From Calditrichota bacterium (lineage in GTDB: Bacteria > Electryoneota > B3-LCP): a DNA stretch of 44,701 nt. How positions within the stretch are numbered: the stretch's first letter is position 1; each line of letters opens with the position of its first letter. The stretch is taken from contig JAGVQJ010000061.1 of the NCBI GenBank assembly GCA_020051775.1, positions 1-44,701 of the forward strand, given 5' to 3'. A model generated the notes under the pieces. The model ran no database searches, was not told the DNA's origin, and worked only from the letters and a program-made list of their open reading frames with translations. Shown here piece by piece: positions 26,079 to 34,853 of the stretch. A program made the translations under genes and the position numbers.

Positions 26079-27899
26079 CTATTTCAGCAGCACCATCTTT
26101 CCCGAGGCGGTGTTCTGTCCGGTAGCGAGACGGTAGAGGTAAACACCAGAGGGGAGGTTGCTTCCATCGAAGGTCACCTCATGCGCCCCCGCCTCCCGCC
26201 AGCCATCCACCAGGGTGGTCACAAGCCTCCCGGCAGTATCCCAAATCGCCAACCTGATGTGGCTTGGAGCTTGAAGCTTGAAGCTGATGGCTGTCGTGGG
26301 ATTGAAGGGATTGGGATGGGAAGGATGAAGTATAATAGAGGAAGGATAAATCTCTTCGGTCGAAGTATTTTCCCCAAAGAAGGGATCGCCTGTATTGGCC
26401 CAATCACCAATCAGTGGGCCGTCACCGGTGGTTAATTTGGTATAGGTAATGGTATCTGTACTCCAAACGGCATTAGGGTATACGCCCGCGTAGCCGATAT
26501 ACTTATACTCCCCGGGAGGGGCACTTCCGGGCACGTTTTGATTGCGGAACCAGCATCTGGTGCCTGTCGTGAGGTTCACTGTATACGGCCCCAGGATGGC
26601 GGGCGTCAGAGTGCCATTCGGCAGAATCTGTCGAGTCCATAGAGCCACATTGGCGTTGGCGGTGTCCTCATTGGTAGCGAAAGCATAGAAACTGAAACTG
26701 CCACCGCTGGCGGGGATTTGGATGGGGAGGATAAAAGGAACTACGCTCAACGTTATTGTGGAAGGATTAAATAGATCCGGTTCTGTTTTTATCAGGTACA
26801 CTTGGTTACCGTTGCCAAATGAAGCTGTTCTACCTGTAATAACAAATCCATTTTCCGTAGTTTGTTGAACGCAATAGCCTACATCACTACTCCAACCACC
26901 GATTGTTTCGTGCCAAATTTCATTACCATTTTCATCAATTTTAATAAGAATTACATCATAATTGCCTGCGCCGAAAGAATTCGTAAATCCAGCAGCGATA
27001 TAACCGCCATCTTCAGTCTGCCGAATGCTGCGGCCTTCGTCCCAGTCGCCATAGTTAAATATGCGTTCCCACATCAAGTTGCCTAGATCATCAGTTTTGA
27101 TTAAATAAATGTCAGTGTAACTGTATTTTCCTGCTATAATATATCCTCCATCCGTTGTTTGCTGAACACTGTATCCCATATCATGTCCGGTTCCTCCATA
27201 AGTGTTTTGCCAAATTAAATTTCCGAGACTGTCAATCTTAATTAGATAAACATCATAATCTCCTGCCCCGTAGGACATGGTTGCTCCGGCAATTATATAG
27301 CCGCCATCCGCAGTTTGTTGGCCATAATGACCATAATCCTCATTAGTGCCTCCGTAAGTGTGAGCCCATGTCTGAATGCCGGATGCGTCCGTTTTAATTA
27401 ACCAGACGTCTCCCAAACCACCAACAAGACAACGTGCGAACAAAATATACCCACCGTTGTTGGTCTGCTGAGCACAATATCCTTGATCTGTAATACTAGG
27501 CCATCCGAAAGTCTGCTGCCAGATCAAGTTACCGAGACTATCAGTTTTTATCAGCAGTGCGTCACCCGCGCCACCATTAGCATCCCCGGCGAGTATATAC
27601 CCGCCATCAGAAGTTTGTTGAACCGATTTGGCATAATCTCGTAGGTTTCCTCCAAAGGTCTGCTGCCAGATCTGGTTTCCATTAACATCTGTTTTGACGA
27701 GATAGACATCACCATCCCCATAGTATGATGAATATCCCATGCCGGCGACGATATATCCCCCATCAGCGGTCTGCTGTACACAGTAACCGATATCATCAAC
27801 ATTACCTCCAAATGTCCTCGTCCATAGCGTATCTGGCGCTTGGGCGGTGGCAGCGAACGCTAGCAACAGCGTGATGAACAGAGCAATTGACGTCTTCAT
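26079..27899 (-). CDS. Secreted seven-repeat beta-propeller protein with type IX sorting domain (paralog 2)
   Basis: The 606-residue protein starts at the ATG at 27899, after AGGAGA. The frame is open to 27956, but the extra 19 codons overlap the leader. It has a signal peptide ending AFAATAQ, seven DGGYI-type repeats (variants NNGGYIL and ENGFVIT), the same Ig-like linker and a sorting domain nearly identical to its neighbour's. The propeller halves have diverged much more than the last 70 residues. It has its own promoter at 27960-27988 and lies 34 bases upstream of paralog 1, so both are probably one operon. Confidence 0.85.
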   Translation of the reverse strand: MKTSIALFITLLLAFAATAQAPDTLWTRTFGGNVDDIGYCVQQTADGGYIVAGMGYSSYYGDGDVYLVKTDVNGNQIWQQTFGGNLRDYAKSVQQTSDGGYILAGDANGGAGDALLIKTDSLGNLIWQQTFGWPSITDQGYCAQQTNNGGYILFARCLVGGLGDVWLIKTDASGIQTWAHTYGGTNEDYGHYGQQTADGGYIIAGATMSYGAGDYDVYLIKIDSLGNLIWQNTYGGTGHDMGYSVQQTTDGGYIIAGKYSYTDIYLIKTDDLGNLMWERIFNYGDWDEGRSIRQTEDGGYIAAGFTNSFGAGNYDVILIKIDENGNEIWHETIGGWSSDVGYCVQQTTENGFVITGRTASFGNGNQVYLIKTEPDLFNPSTITLSVVPFILPIQIPASGGSFSFYAFATNEDTANANVALWTRQILPNGTLTPAILGPYTVNLTTGTRCWFRNQNVPGSAPPGEYKYIGYAGVYPNAVWSTDTITYTKLTTGDGPLIGDWANTGDPFFGENTSTEEIYPSSIILHPSHPNPFNPTTAISFKLQAPSHIRLAIWDTAGRLVTTLVDGWREAGAHEVTFDGSNLPSGVYLYRLATGQNTASGKMVLLK

Positions 27900-27959
27900 T
27901 TCCGGGTCTCCTGCGGTTGTTAAGGATTTAGTAGGATGGAGTATTGTCAAAATCACTCT

Positions 27960-27988
27960 AATATAATCAATGTTTATCGGAAAGTCAA
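27960..27988 (-). promoter_or_regulatory. Promoter of the propeller gene pair
   Basis: TTGACT (27983-27988) and TATATT (27960-27965) with exactly 17 bases between, giving a leader of about 54 bases before the ATG at 27899. Confidence 0.75.
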
Positions 27989-28034
27989 GGAATAAATCAC
28001 GGTGAATACAGTTATTTGACTATTGGCGATCTGA

Positions 28035-28052
28035 GTCGGGGACGACCCCGAC
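28035..28052. repeat. GTCGGGG palindrome between ltaS-like and propeller genes
   Basis: Perfect inverted repeat with arms GTCGGGG and CCCCGAC around ACGA, the most compact member of the family seen in the ribosomal cluster. Confidence 0.7.
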
Positions 28053-28113
28053 TACCGTCACGGTAATCGGTTTTTCTGTTTTCTGTTCCCTGTTTTCGGT
28101 GCACAATGCACGA

Positions 28114-30054
28114 TTAACGCTTCACGGAAAGTTCATCATCCACCATCCTGTTCTTATACTGCTGGAGAATGGCCAGCAGATAGCGTTCCATGTCAGATTG
28201 CAGGGCGGGATTTTGTCCGGCGAGGTTGCGAGTCAGGCGGCTATCCGTGCGCAGGTCGTACAGGGACGAGACCTGCCTCCCGTCGTAAATAAGGAAGTGA
28301 CCGTCCTTATAGAGCCGGTAGGAGTTACCCAGGTTGTTGAAGGCGAAGTTGGGAGCCTGCGGATCGAACAAGTCTTTTCCAAAAGCGATATAGTCACCCT
28401 CGAAACCGACGTAATTCAACACGGTGGGCATGATGTCAATCTGCTGAGCGAAGGTCAATGTGTCCAATCCCGTCAGGTCGCTGCCAGGCTGGTAGAAAAT
28501 AATCGGCACGGAGAAATAACCCAAGTCATTCTTGAACTCCGGTCTCTGATTAGTAGAGACATGGTCGGCGGTGATGACGAACAGCGTGCTGGCGAACCAG
28601 GGGTTGCTGGAGGCGGTTTGGAAGAATTTACGCAGGGCAAAATCGGTGTAGCCCACGCACTCCTGCAAGGGGAAATCGCCCTTGGGGAACTTGTCCTTAT
28701 ATTGGTGCGGAACCTTGAAAGGGTGGTGTGATGACACCGTGAACAACGCCGCCATGAACGGCTCCGGGAAACTGTCCAGTGAGTGGGCAAAAAACTGCAA
28801 AAATGGCTCGTCCCAGACGCCCCACAAACCGTCGAAATCAGCGGGATTGCCGTACTCGGTAGCGCCGTAATAATTCTCGATGCCGATAGACCGAGTAAAT
28901 GCCTTAAATCCCATGGAGCCATTGGGCGCGCCGTGGAAGAAAGCCGTCTTATAACCTATTCTCTGTAAAAGTCGGGGCAGACTCTCGAGGTGATTAGTAT
29001 AATGAGGACTTAAGACGAACGGCATCTCCACCGCCGGGATGCCGGCCAGGATCGAGGGTAGCGCTTCGATGGACTTGCGGCCATTGGCCACCGACCAGCG
29101 CCAAGTTTTCCCCACACTCACTAAAGAATCCAGGAACGGCGTGTACCCTGCGTAATGGCCGCCATCCAGATCCCGGTTCAAACTACCCAGGAACTCCCGG
29201 TTCAAGCTTTCCACAATAATGATCACGACATTGAGGCTGCGCGGCGTTCGGGTTTTGCCTCGCTGCTGAGGGGTATAGACGTTATCCAGGTCTGTCTCGG
29301 AGGCGAAATAGCTCATCCGGCTATAATGTGGAACGCTGACGCTGCGGATTAAAGTGAAGGGGGTGTTGAGCACCAGCGCCATCTGGTCAGGATCGGACAC
29401 GAATTCCCCGGCATTGCTCATGGTGATGGGCCGCGTGCTGTAGCGAAATCCGCCGCGAGCGCCTCCAATACAGAGTCCGATGGCTACTATAAACACCAGC
29501 AGAGAAGCGGAATAATAGATCTGCCACCGAATCCGCGCTTCCGGCGCAGGTTTCACCCGGCGGTACAGCCAGACCATGATCGCCACCAAGGCGGCAAAGA
29601 ACACCGCAGTCACCCAGTAATCGAGAATGATTCGGAACGTCAATTTGGCCAGGTGCGCTTCATTCCGAAATTCGCTGAAAATATCGAAAGTCGTGCGCTG
29701 CAGAACGAAGTCGTAGTAGGGAATGTCAATGCAGTTGGCCGCCAGAGCGAGACCGTTGGGGACAAAGTAAATTACTGCCAGCATTCGTTGGTAATTTCGG
29801 TGGGAACGCAGGCGCAGCGGGATGAGACTGAAGAATATGAACAGCAAATTAGTGTAGACGATAGCAGAACTGTCGAATAGCAATCCGCCTCGAAACACGT
29901 CCCACAGCTCCTTCCCGCCCAGTCCGCGAAAATGATCGAGATTGTAAACGTAAAAGGCTACTCTACATAGAAAGTATAGCAGGTAGACAATTAGAATCCT
30001 GTAGAGCAGGAGAGCTATCTGATTACTGGAGATGATTCGTTTAAGGTGGCGCAT
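28114..30054 (-). CDS. LtaS-like membrane sulfatase-fold phosphoglycerol/phosphoethanolamine transferase
   Basis: From the ATG at 30054 the protein has 646 residues. The frame is open upstream to 30090, but that part is translated palindrome (MRKGLKPLVEK). About five membrane segments occupy residues 10-200. An extracytoplasmic alkaline-phosphatase-like domain follows: VVIIIVESLNREF (metal Glu), NGRKSIEALPSILAG, where Ser or Thr would be the nucleophile, SSHHPFKVP, and FVITADHVS (metal Asp-His). Such enzymes transfer headgroups from phospholipids to lipoteichoic acid, glycans or lipid A. The substrate here is unknown. It lies downstream of imuB and could be cotranscribed. Confidence 0.85.
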   Translation of the reverse strand: MRHLKRIISSNQIALLLYRILIVYLLYFLCRVAFYVYNLDHFRGLGGKELWDVFRGGLLFDSSAIVYTNLLFIFFSLIPLRLRSHRNYQRMLAVIYFVPNGLALAANCIDIPYYDFVLQRTTFDIFSEFRNEAHLAKLTFRIILDYWVTAVFFAALVAIMVWLYRRVKPAPEARIRWQIYYSASLLVFIVAIGLCIGGARGGFRYSTRPITMSNAGEFVSDPDQMALVLNTPFTLIRSVSVPHYSRMSYFASETDLDNVYTPQQRGKTRTPRSLNVVIIIVESLNREFLGSLNRDLDGGHYAGYTPFLDSLVSVGKTWRWSVANGRKSIEALPSILAGIPAVEMPFVLSPHYTNHLESLPRLLQRIGYKTAFFHGAPNGSMGFKAFTRSIGIENYYGATEYGNPADFDGLWGVWDEPFLQFFAHSLDSFPEPFMAALFTVSSHHPFKVPHQYKDKFPKGDFPLQECVGYTDFALRKFFQTASSNPWFASTLFVITADHVSTNQRPEFKNDLGYFSVPIIFYQPGSDLTGLDTLTFAQQIDIMPTVLNYVGFEGDYIAFGKDLFDPQAPNFAFNNLGNSYRLYKDGHFLIYDGRQVSSLYDLRTDSRLTRNLAGQNPALQSDMERYLLAILQQYKNRMVDDELSVKR

Positions 30055-30063
30055 GGTCTTTTC

Positions 30064-30131
30064 AACAAGGGGCTTCAGCCCCTTGCGCATCGGGATTGAG
30101 CGCTGACAACAAGGGGCTTAAGCCCCTTGTT
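30064..30131. repeat. Pair of AACAAGGGG palindromes between imuB and ltaS-like gene
   Basis: Two copies (30064-30085 and 30108-30131) with arms AACAAGGGGCTT and AGCCCCTTG, fill most of the 85-base gap. The first is open in the ltaS frame and can mislead start-codon choice. Confidence 0.8.
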
Positions 30132-30139
30132 ACTAACCG

Positions 30140-31297
30140 TCACTTCGCAAAGCTTACCACCTTGATGCCAAAACGTTCCCGCACCTGATCCAGCGACTTC
30201 GTCAGGCGGATTTCCCGGCTGTCCGCCGGACTCTCAAACAACCCCAGTTGCCATCCCGCCTCCACCTGAAAATCGCGGAAGTCAACTTCCAAGGCGCGTA
30301 CCCGGATGCGGCGGGTTAGGATCTGCAAGAGCAGACCTTCAGCTTCGGTGGACCAGGTCGAAAGTTGGCTGCTCCCCTTGCGCAGCAGTCGCTCGCCGCG
30401 AGCGGTCTTGAAGTCGGAATAGAGCAGATTCAACTGCAGCCGGCGGGCTGATCGGCTGCTCTGGCGCAGCTCGGTCAGCGCCTCCTCGATCAGATGGAAC
30501 AGCTCTCGTTTCAGGACGGCCAGATCGTTGCTGTCTTCGGCCAGCTCAAAGCGCCGCAACAGGTGCGGCACAGCAGAGGGTGGAGTCACAGGACTGTAAT
30601 CCTGCCCCAAGGCCTGCCGGTGCAGCAGCAAGCCTCGCCGCCCAAAAGCCGCTTCCAGGTGTGCCGATTCCATCCCCGCCACCTGCTGTACGATCTGGAA
30701 GTTTAATTCCAGCAATTGCCGGTAAAGCGGACGATCCACGCTCGGTAGCACGTGGACTTTTAATGGCGCCAGAAAGGACTGTTCATCGCCTTCGGGCACA
30801 CGGATGAATTCGCGCGGCGGCGATTGCTTCCCCGCCACCAGACTGACCAATTTGTTACCTCCCAAACCAGCGGACGGATCCAGCTTGAGCTGCTGGCTAA
30901 TCTCGCGTTCGGCGCGCCTGGCGATATCACCGGCGCCGCCGAAGAGCTTCTGGCTGCCGGTAACGTCCAGGTAAGCGCCCCCCAATCGGAAGGGTTCCAC
31001 CAATGGAGTGTACTGGGACAAGAGGCGTAAAATAGCCGCTTCAGCGCGAGCATACAGGGGTGGATTGGGGGGGAGGATGCCTAAGTCCGGGCAGAGCTTG
31101 CGGGCTTCGTTCACCCTCATGCCCGGCCGGATGCCGGCTTTGCGTGCTTCGGCGGAGACCTCTTGCACCAATGCCCGAACCGAATCGGGTGGAGCGATCA
31201 CCAGAGGGCGTTCCCGCAGCTTCGGGCGGCAGGCGCGTTCCACCGCCACTCCGAAGGTGGGGATGCGCAGGAAGAATATGGAGCGGTTTGTCAGCAC
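30140..31297 (-). CDS. imuB: ImuB-like inactive Y-family polymerase
   Basis: About 385 residues from a GTG at 31297, which would be close to the transcription start and so nearly leaderless. The frame is open to 31360 through the promoter. The fold is that of Y-family polymerases, but the active-site acids are gone: FLRIPTF replaces VDMDAFF, and RLGGAYLD (around residues 104-111) replaces SIDEAYLD. This loss is characteristic of ImuB, which scaffolds DnaE2 on the sliding clamp. QLGLF at about 350-354 fits the clamp-binding motif. Its promoter resembles that of dnaE2. No ImuA is seen. The name rests on these features, not on a database search. Confidence 0.82.
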   Translation of the reverse strand: MLTNRSIFFLRIPTFGVAVERACRPKLRERPLVIAPPDSVRALVQEVSAEARKAGIRPGMRVNEARKLCPDLGILPPNPPLYARAEAAILRLLSQYTPLVEPFRLGGAYLDVTGSQKLFGGAGDIARRAEREISQQLKLDPSAGLGGNKLVSLVAGKQSPPREFIRVPEGDEQSFLAPLKVHVLPSVDRPLYRQLLELNFQIVQQVAGMESAHLEAAFGRRGLLLHRQALGQDYSPVTPPSAVPHLLRRFELAEDSNDLAVLKRELFHLIEEALTELRQSSRSARRLQLNLLYSDFKTARGERLLRKGSSQLSTWSTEAEGLLLQILTRRIRVRALEVDFRDFQVEAGWQLGLFESPADSREIRLTKSLDQVRERFGIKVVSFAK

Positions 31298-31302
31298 GTT
31301 AT

Positions 31303-31332
31303 AATATAAGTATACAAACGTGCACTTGTCAA
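31303..31332 (-). promoter_or_regulatory. imuB promoter with probable repressor site
   Basis: TTGACA (31327-31332) and TATATT (31303-31308, 18-base spacer) with AGTGCACGTTTGTATACT between. This stretch is an imperfect palindrome (AGTGCAC-N4-GTATACT). Its first half is shared with the dnaE2 promoter. Confidence 0.75.
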
Positions 31333-31368
31333 GGGATTTCCAGACTTTCGACATATTCAATATTTCTG

Positions 31369-31397
31369 TTGAAATGACGCAAAGAATTCATTAACTT
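31369..31397 (+). promoter_or_regulatory. Possible promoter for the KimA-like gene
   Basis: TTGAAA (31369-31374) and TAACTT (31392-31397) with 17 bases between, about 30 bases before the ATG at 31434. The -10 box is poor, so this is tentative. Confidence 0.35.
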
Positions 31398-31433
31398 ACC
31401 ATTTATCCCCAATAATAGGATTACTGCTGCTTC

Positions 31434-33425
31434 ATGGAATTTCAGCCCCGCCCCAACTGGATTCGGCGCTTAAAGACATTGTTGATCGGCGGTTCCCGCA
31501 ATCTGCAGGACCGTACCATCTTCCATAAGCTCTCCTTGATTGCTTTCTTCGCTTGGGTGGGGTTGGGTGCAGACGGACTCTCCTCCTCCTGTTACGGTCC
31601 GGAAGAAGCTTTCAAGGCGCTGGCGGGACACCATTACCTGGCCATTTTCGTGGCTCTGGGGACAGCGCTGACCATCTTCGTCATCAGCGGCAGTTATTCT
31701 CAGATCGTGGAGTTGTTCCCTTCCGGCGGCGGCGGTTACCTGGTAGCCAGCAAGCTGTTAGGACCTGGCTTCGGGATGGTGGCCGGTTGCGCTCTACTGA
31801 TTGACTACGTTCTTACCATCGCCATCTCCATCGCCAGCGGAGCGGATGCGCTATTCAGTTACTTTCCCATCGGTTATCAAAATTTAAAACTTCCGTTTGC
31901 GCTGTTAGGTGTGGCGCTGTTGACACTCTTGAACCTGCGCGGCGTTAAAGAATCCGTCCTGCCGCTGGTGCCCATCTTTTTGACTTTCGTCGTCACTCAC
32001 CTTATCGGCATTATCTACGCCCTGACCGATCACCTGCTGAATTTCAAAGAAGTCTATTCTGAAACGGTTGTTGACGTTCAGAGCACCTATACTGAACTTG
32101 GTTTGCTCGGAATGATCCTCCTAGTGCTGCGAGCCTACAGCATGGGCGCAGGAACCTATACTGGCATTGAGGCCATCAGCAACGGTATGCCCATCCTGCG
32201 CGAACCTAAAGTAGCGACCGCCAAACGCACTATGGCTTACATGGCCGCTTCACTGGCTATAACCGTCCTCGGTTTGATGTTCGCTTATCTGCTCTATGGC
32301 ATCAGTCCGCAGGAAGGCAAAACGTTGAACGCCTCCCTTTTTGGAGCCATAACCAGTCAATGGGCAGTCTGGGGGAGCCTATTTGTCCTGGTGGCGCTTA
32401 TTTCTGAAACTTTCATTCTGTTTATTGCAGCGCAGGGTGGTTTTTTGGCTGGCCCTCGCGTGCTGGCGAATATGGCTTTGGATCGTTGGATGCCCGGCCG
32501 CTTTGCCACTTTAAGCGACCGGTTGGTAACTAAAAACGGCATCCTGTTGATGGGACTGGCAGCTCTAATTACCGTCCTGGCCACGGGAGGGTCGGTAGCT
32601 TTCTTGATAGTGCTTTATAGTATTAACGTGTTCATTACTTTTGTCCTTTCCCAAGCCGGCATGGTGCGGCACTGGTGGCAAGTTCGCCGGAAAATACGCC
32701 ATTGGCGTCATCGCATGGCGATTAATTTCGTCGGCTTGGTGCTCTGTATTTTTATTCTTGCATCGGTGACCGTAGTGAAGTTCTATGAAGGCGGTTGGAT
32801 AACCTTGGTCATTACCGGTATCGCCGTTCTAATCGTCGTGGCTATCCGGCAGCACTACAATCGTACCTATCAGCTGCTGACCAAGCTGGATGATCTGGCT
32901 CGAGTGGCCGAACTCGAACCGCTACCGGAAGCCAGCGCGGCTGTCCCCGCTAAATTGGAACCTGATCCACACTCTAAAACTGCCGTGTTGTTTGTCAATG
33001 GATTCAACGGTCTGGGATTGCACACGCTCTTCAGTATCGCGAGAATGTTTTCCGGAACGTTTAAAAACTTCGTGTTCGTGCAGGTGGGCATCATTGACGC
33101 CGGAAATTTCAAAGGCGCCGAAGAGGTGGAGCGGCAGGAACAGCATGTGCGTAGCGAGGTTAATCGTTATGTGGATTATATGCAGAAGCGTGGTTTCTAT
33201 GCTGAGTCTTATTGGTCGGTGGGGATTGACGTGGTAGATGAAGTTATGGGAATCGCGCCAAAAATCTTAGAGAAATTCCCGCAAGCAGTATTCTTCGGTG
33301 GACAGTTGGTATTCCCGGAAGAATCCATTTTTACCCGTTTATTGCACAATAACATCGTCTTCGCTCTGCAGCGAAAATTCTATCAGAGTGGAATTCCTTT
33401 AGTGATTCTGCCGATTCGAGTATAA
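31434..33425 (+). CDS. APC-superfamily transporter, KimA-like potassium importer
   Basis: The 663-residue protein has about 12 membrane segments in residues 30-480, with the APC-type start FFAWVGLGADGLSSSCYGPE and SGGGGYLVASKLLGPGFGMV. A cytoplasmic C-terminal region of about 170 residues (VLFVNGFNGLGLHTLFSIAR onwards) resembles a UspA-like regulatory domain. This layout fits KimA-type K+/proton symporters, annotated often as amino acid permeases. KimA of Bacillus is controlled by cyclic di-AMP; no riboswitch is visible in the short leader here. It is divergent from imuB and convergent with the NtrC-type gene. Confidence 0.75.
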   Translation: MEFQPRPNWIRRLKTLLIGGSRNLQDRTIFHKLSLIAFFAWVGLGADGLSSSCYGPEEAFKALAGHHYLAIFVALGTALTIFVISGSYSQIVELFPSGGGGYLVASKLLGPGFGMVAGCALLIDYVLTIAISIASGADALFSYFPIGYQNLKLPFALLGVALLTLLNLRGVKESVLPLVPIFLTFVVTHLIGIIYALTDHLLNFKEVYSETVVDVQSTYTELGLLGMILLVLRAYSMGAGTYTGIEAISNGMPILREPKVATAKRTMAYMAASLAITVLGLMFAYLLYGISPQEGKTLNASLFGAITSQWAVWGSLFVLVALISETFILFIAAQGGFLAGPRVLANMALDRWMPGRFATLSDRLVTKNGILLMGLAALITVLATGGSVAFLIVLYSINVFITFVLSQAGMVRHWWQVRRKIRHWRHRMAINFVGLVLCIFILASVTVVKFYEGGWITLVITGIAVLIVVAIRQHYNRTYQLLTKLDDLARVAELEPLPEASAAVPAKLEPDPHSKTAVLFVNGFNGLGLHTLFSIARMFSGTFKNFVFVQVGIIDAGNFKGAEEVERQEQHVRSEVNRYVDYMQKRGFYAESYWSVGIDVVDEVMGIAPKILEKFPQAVFFGGQLVFPEESIFTRLLHNNIVFALQRKFYQSGIPLVILPIRV

Positions 33426-33440
33426 TCTTCCCAACTATTC

Positions 33441-34853
33441 CTATGCCTCTGCTTCTTGTTTAATCCCGTGCCTCGCCATGCGGTACCTCAGCGTCTGCCG
33501 AGTAAGCCGCAGGAACCGCGCCGTCCTACAAACGTTCCATCCACATTTTTCCAGAGCCGTTAATATGGCTTCGCGTTCGAGATCATTTAAAGAAATCCCT
33601 TCCTCGGGCAAATTCAGCAGCTTGCCACTATCAGGATGGCCCACTGATGGGGATGAATCGCGCGGAATCAACCGTCTTTCAATATTGAGATCGCGAGATG
33701 TGACCCACCCCGTGGTATTTATCATGACGGCGCGCTCGACGGCGTTGCGCAATTCCCGCACATTACCCGGCCAGGGATAAGCGCCCAACAGGTGAGTGGC
33801 TTCATCATCGAACCCTTGCACTTTGCGGCGATAGGAACGATTGAAGTGGTCCAGGAAATTTTGTGCCAGCAGGTAGATGTCATCACCGCGTTCCCGCAGC
33901 GGCGGCAAATGAATGCCGATGACGTTCAGACGATAGTAAAGATCGGCGCGAAAATGGCCCTCGTCCACCTTGCGCGCCAGGTCGGAGTTGGTTGCAGTAA
34001 TTAAACGCAGATCCACCTGCAAATTCTTGACGCCTCCCACGCGGCGGAAGCTGCGATCCTCCAGGACGCGAAGTAACTTGGTTTGCAAATTTAACGGCAT
34101 CTCGCCGATTTCATCCAGGAGGAAGGAACCTCCATCCGCTAATTCCAACAATCCCTGTTTGCGCGTTTTCGCGTCGGTAAAAGCTCCGCGCTCATGCCCG
34201 AAGAGCTCGGATTCCATCAGCGTATCGGGCACCGCGGTGCAGTTCAATTCGAGGAACGGCTTCTGGCGTTGCGGGCTGAAATAATGGATGGCTTTGGCAA
34301 TAACTTCTTTGCCCGTGCCGGACTCACCCGTGATAAGCACTGTCGAAGCCGGCGAAGCAGCCACTGTCTGTACCGTTTGCATGACCGTTTGCATGGCGGG
34401 GCACTGGCCGATCACCGCTTCCTGGCGGAATACTTGTTCTCGTTCTGCCTGTAAATAGGTCAGAGTAAGTTCCAGCCGGCGTTCGTTGAGTGCTTTCTCG
34501 ACGGCCAGAATTAACGTCTCCATATTGGCCGGTTTGCGCAAATATTCGCAGGCGCCCCCCTTTATCGCCTTGATGGCAGGTTCCAGTTCGGATTGAGCTG
34601 AAATTACAATCACCGGGTGGTGCGGATCGCGAGCCTTCATCTGCTCCAGAATCTGCAAGCCTGACTGCCCCGGCAGGTTAATGTCCAAAATGGAAAGTTC
34701 CGGAACGCGACGATCGAACAATTCCAGCGCACGGTGGCCGTCTTCAGCTTGGATTACTTCGAAATCTCGTCTTCGCAGATATTCGCAAATGAGATTTCTC
34801 ACTTCCAAATCGTCATCAACAACCAGGATACTGTGTTGCTTGGCTGAATTCAT
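33441..34853 (-). CDS. NtrC-family sigma-54-dependent response regulator
   Basis: 470 residues from the ATG at 34853; the open frame reaches 34934, but only this start gives a normal receiver domain (HSILVVDDDLEVRNL). The receiver has Asp13-Asp14 and phosphorylation site Asp57 (LDINLPG). The AAA+ domain has Walker A GESGTGKE (176-183), GAFTDA (223-228, the sigma-54 contact loop with Asp for Gly) and DEIGE (247-251). The C-terminal Fis-type helix-turn-helix reads LEKCGWNVCRTARFLRLTRQ. It activates sigma-54 promoters when phosphorylated by an unseen sensor kinase. No kinase gene is adjacent. Confidence 0.93.
   Translation of the reverse strand: MNSAKQHSILVVDDDLEVRNLICEYLRRRDFEVIQAEDGHRALELFDRRVPELSILDINLPGQSGLQILEQMKARDPHHPVIVISAQSELEPAIKAIKGGACEYLRKPANMETLILAVEKALNERRLELTLTYLQAEREQVFRQEAVIGQCPAMQTVMQTVQTVAASPASTVLITGESGTGKEVIAKAIHYFSPQRQKPFLELNCTAVPDTLMESELFGHERGAFTDAKTRKQGLLELADGGSFLLDEIGEMPLNLQTKLLRVLEDRSFRRVGGVKNLQVDLRLITATNSDLARKVDEGHFRADLYYRLNVIGIHLPPLRERGDDIYLLAQNFLDHFNRSYRRKVQGFDDEATHLLGAYPWPGNVRELRNAVERAVMINTTGWVTSRDLNIERRLIPRDSSPSVGHPDSGKLLNLPEEGISLNDLEREAILTALEKCGWNVCRTARFLRLTRQTLRYRMARHGIKQEAEA

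Noticed and set aside
31361-31433. Cyclic di-AMP riboswitch before the KimA-like gene
   Set aside because: The leader is only about 70 bases and shows no conserved ydaO-type helices.
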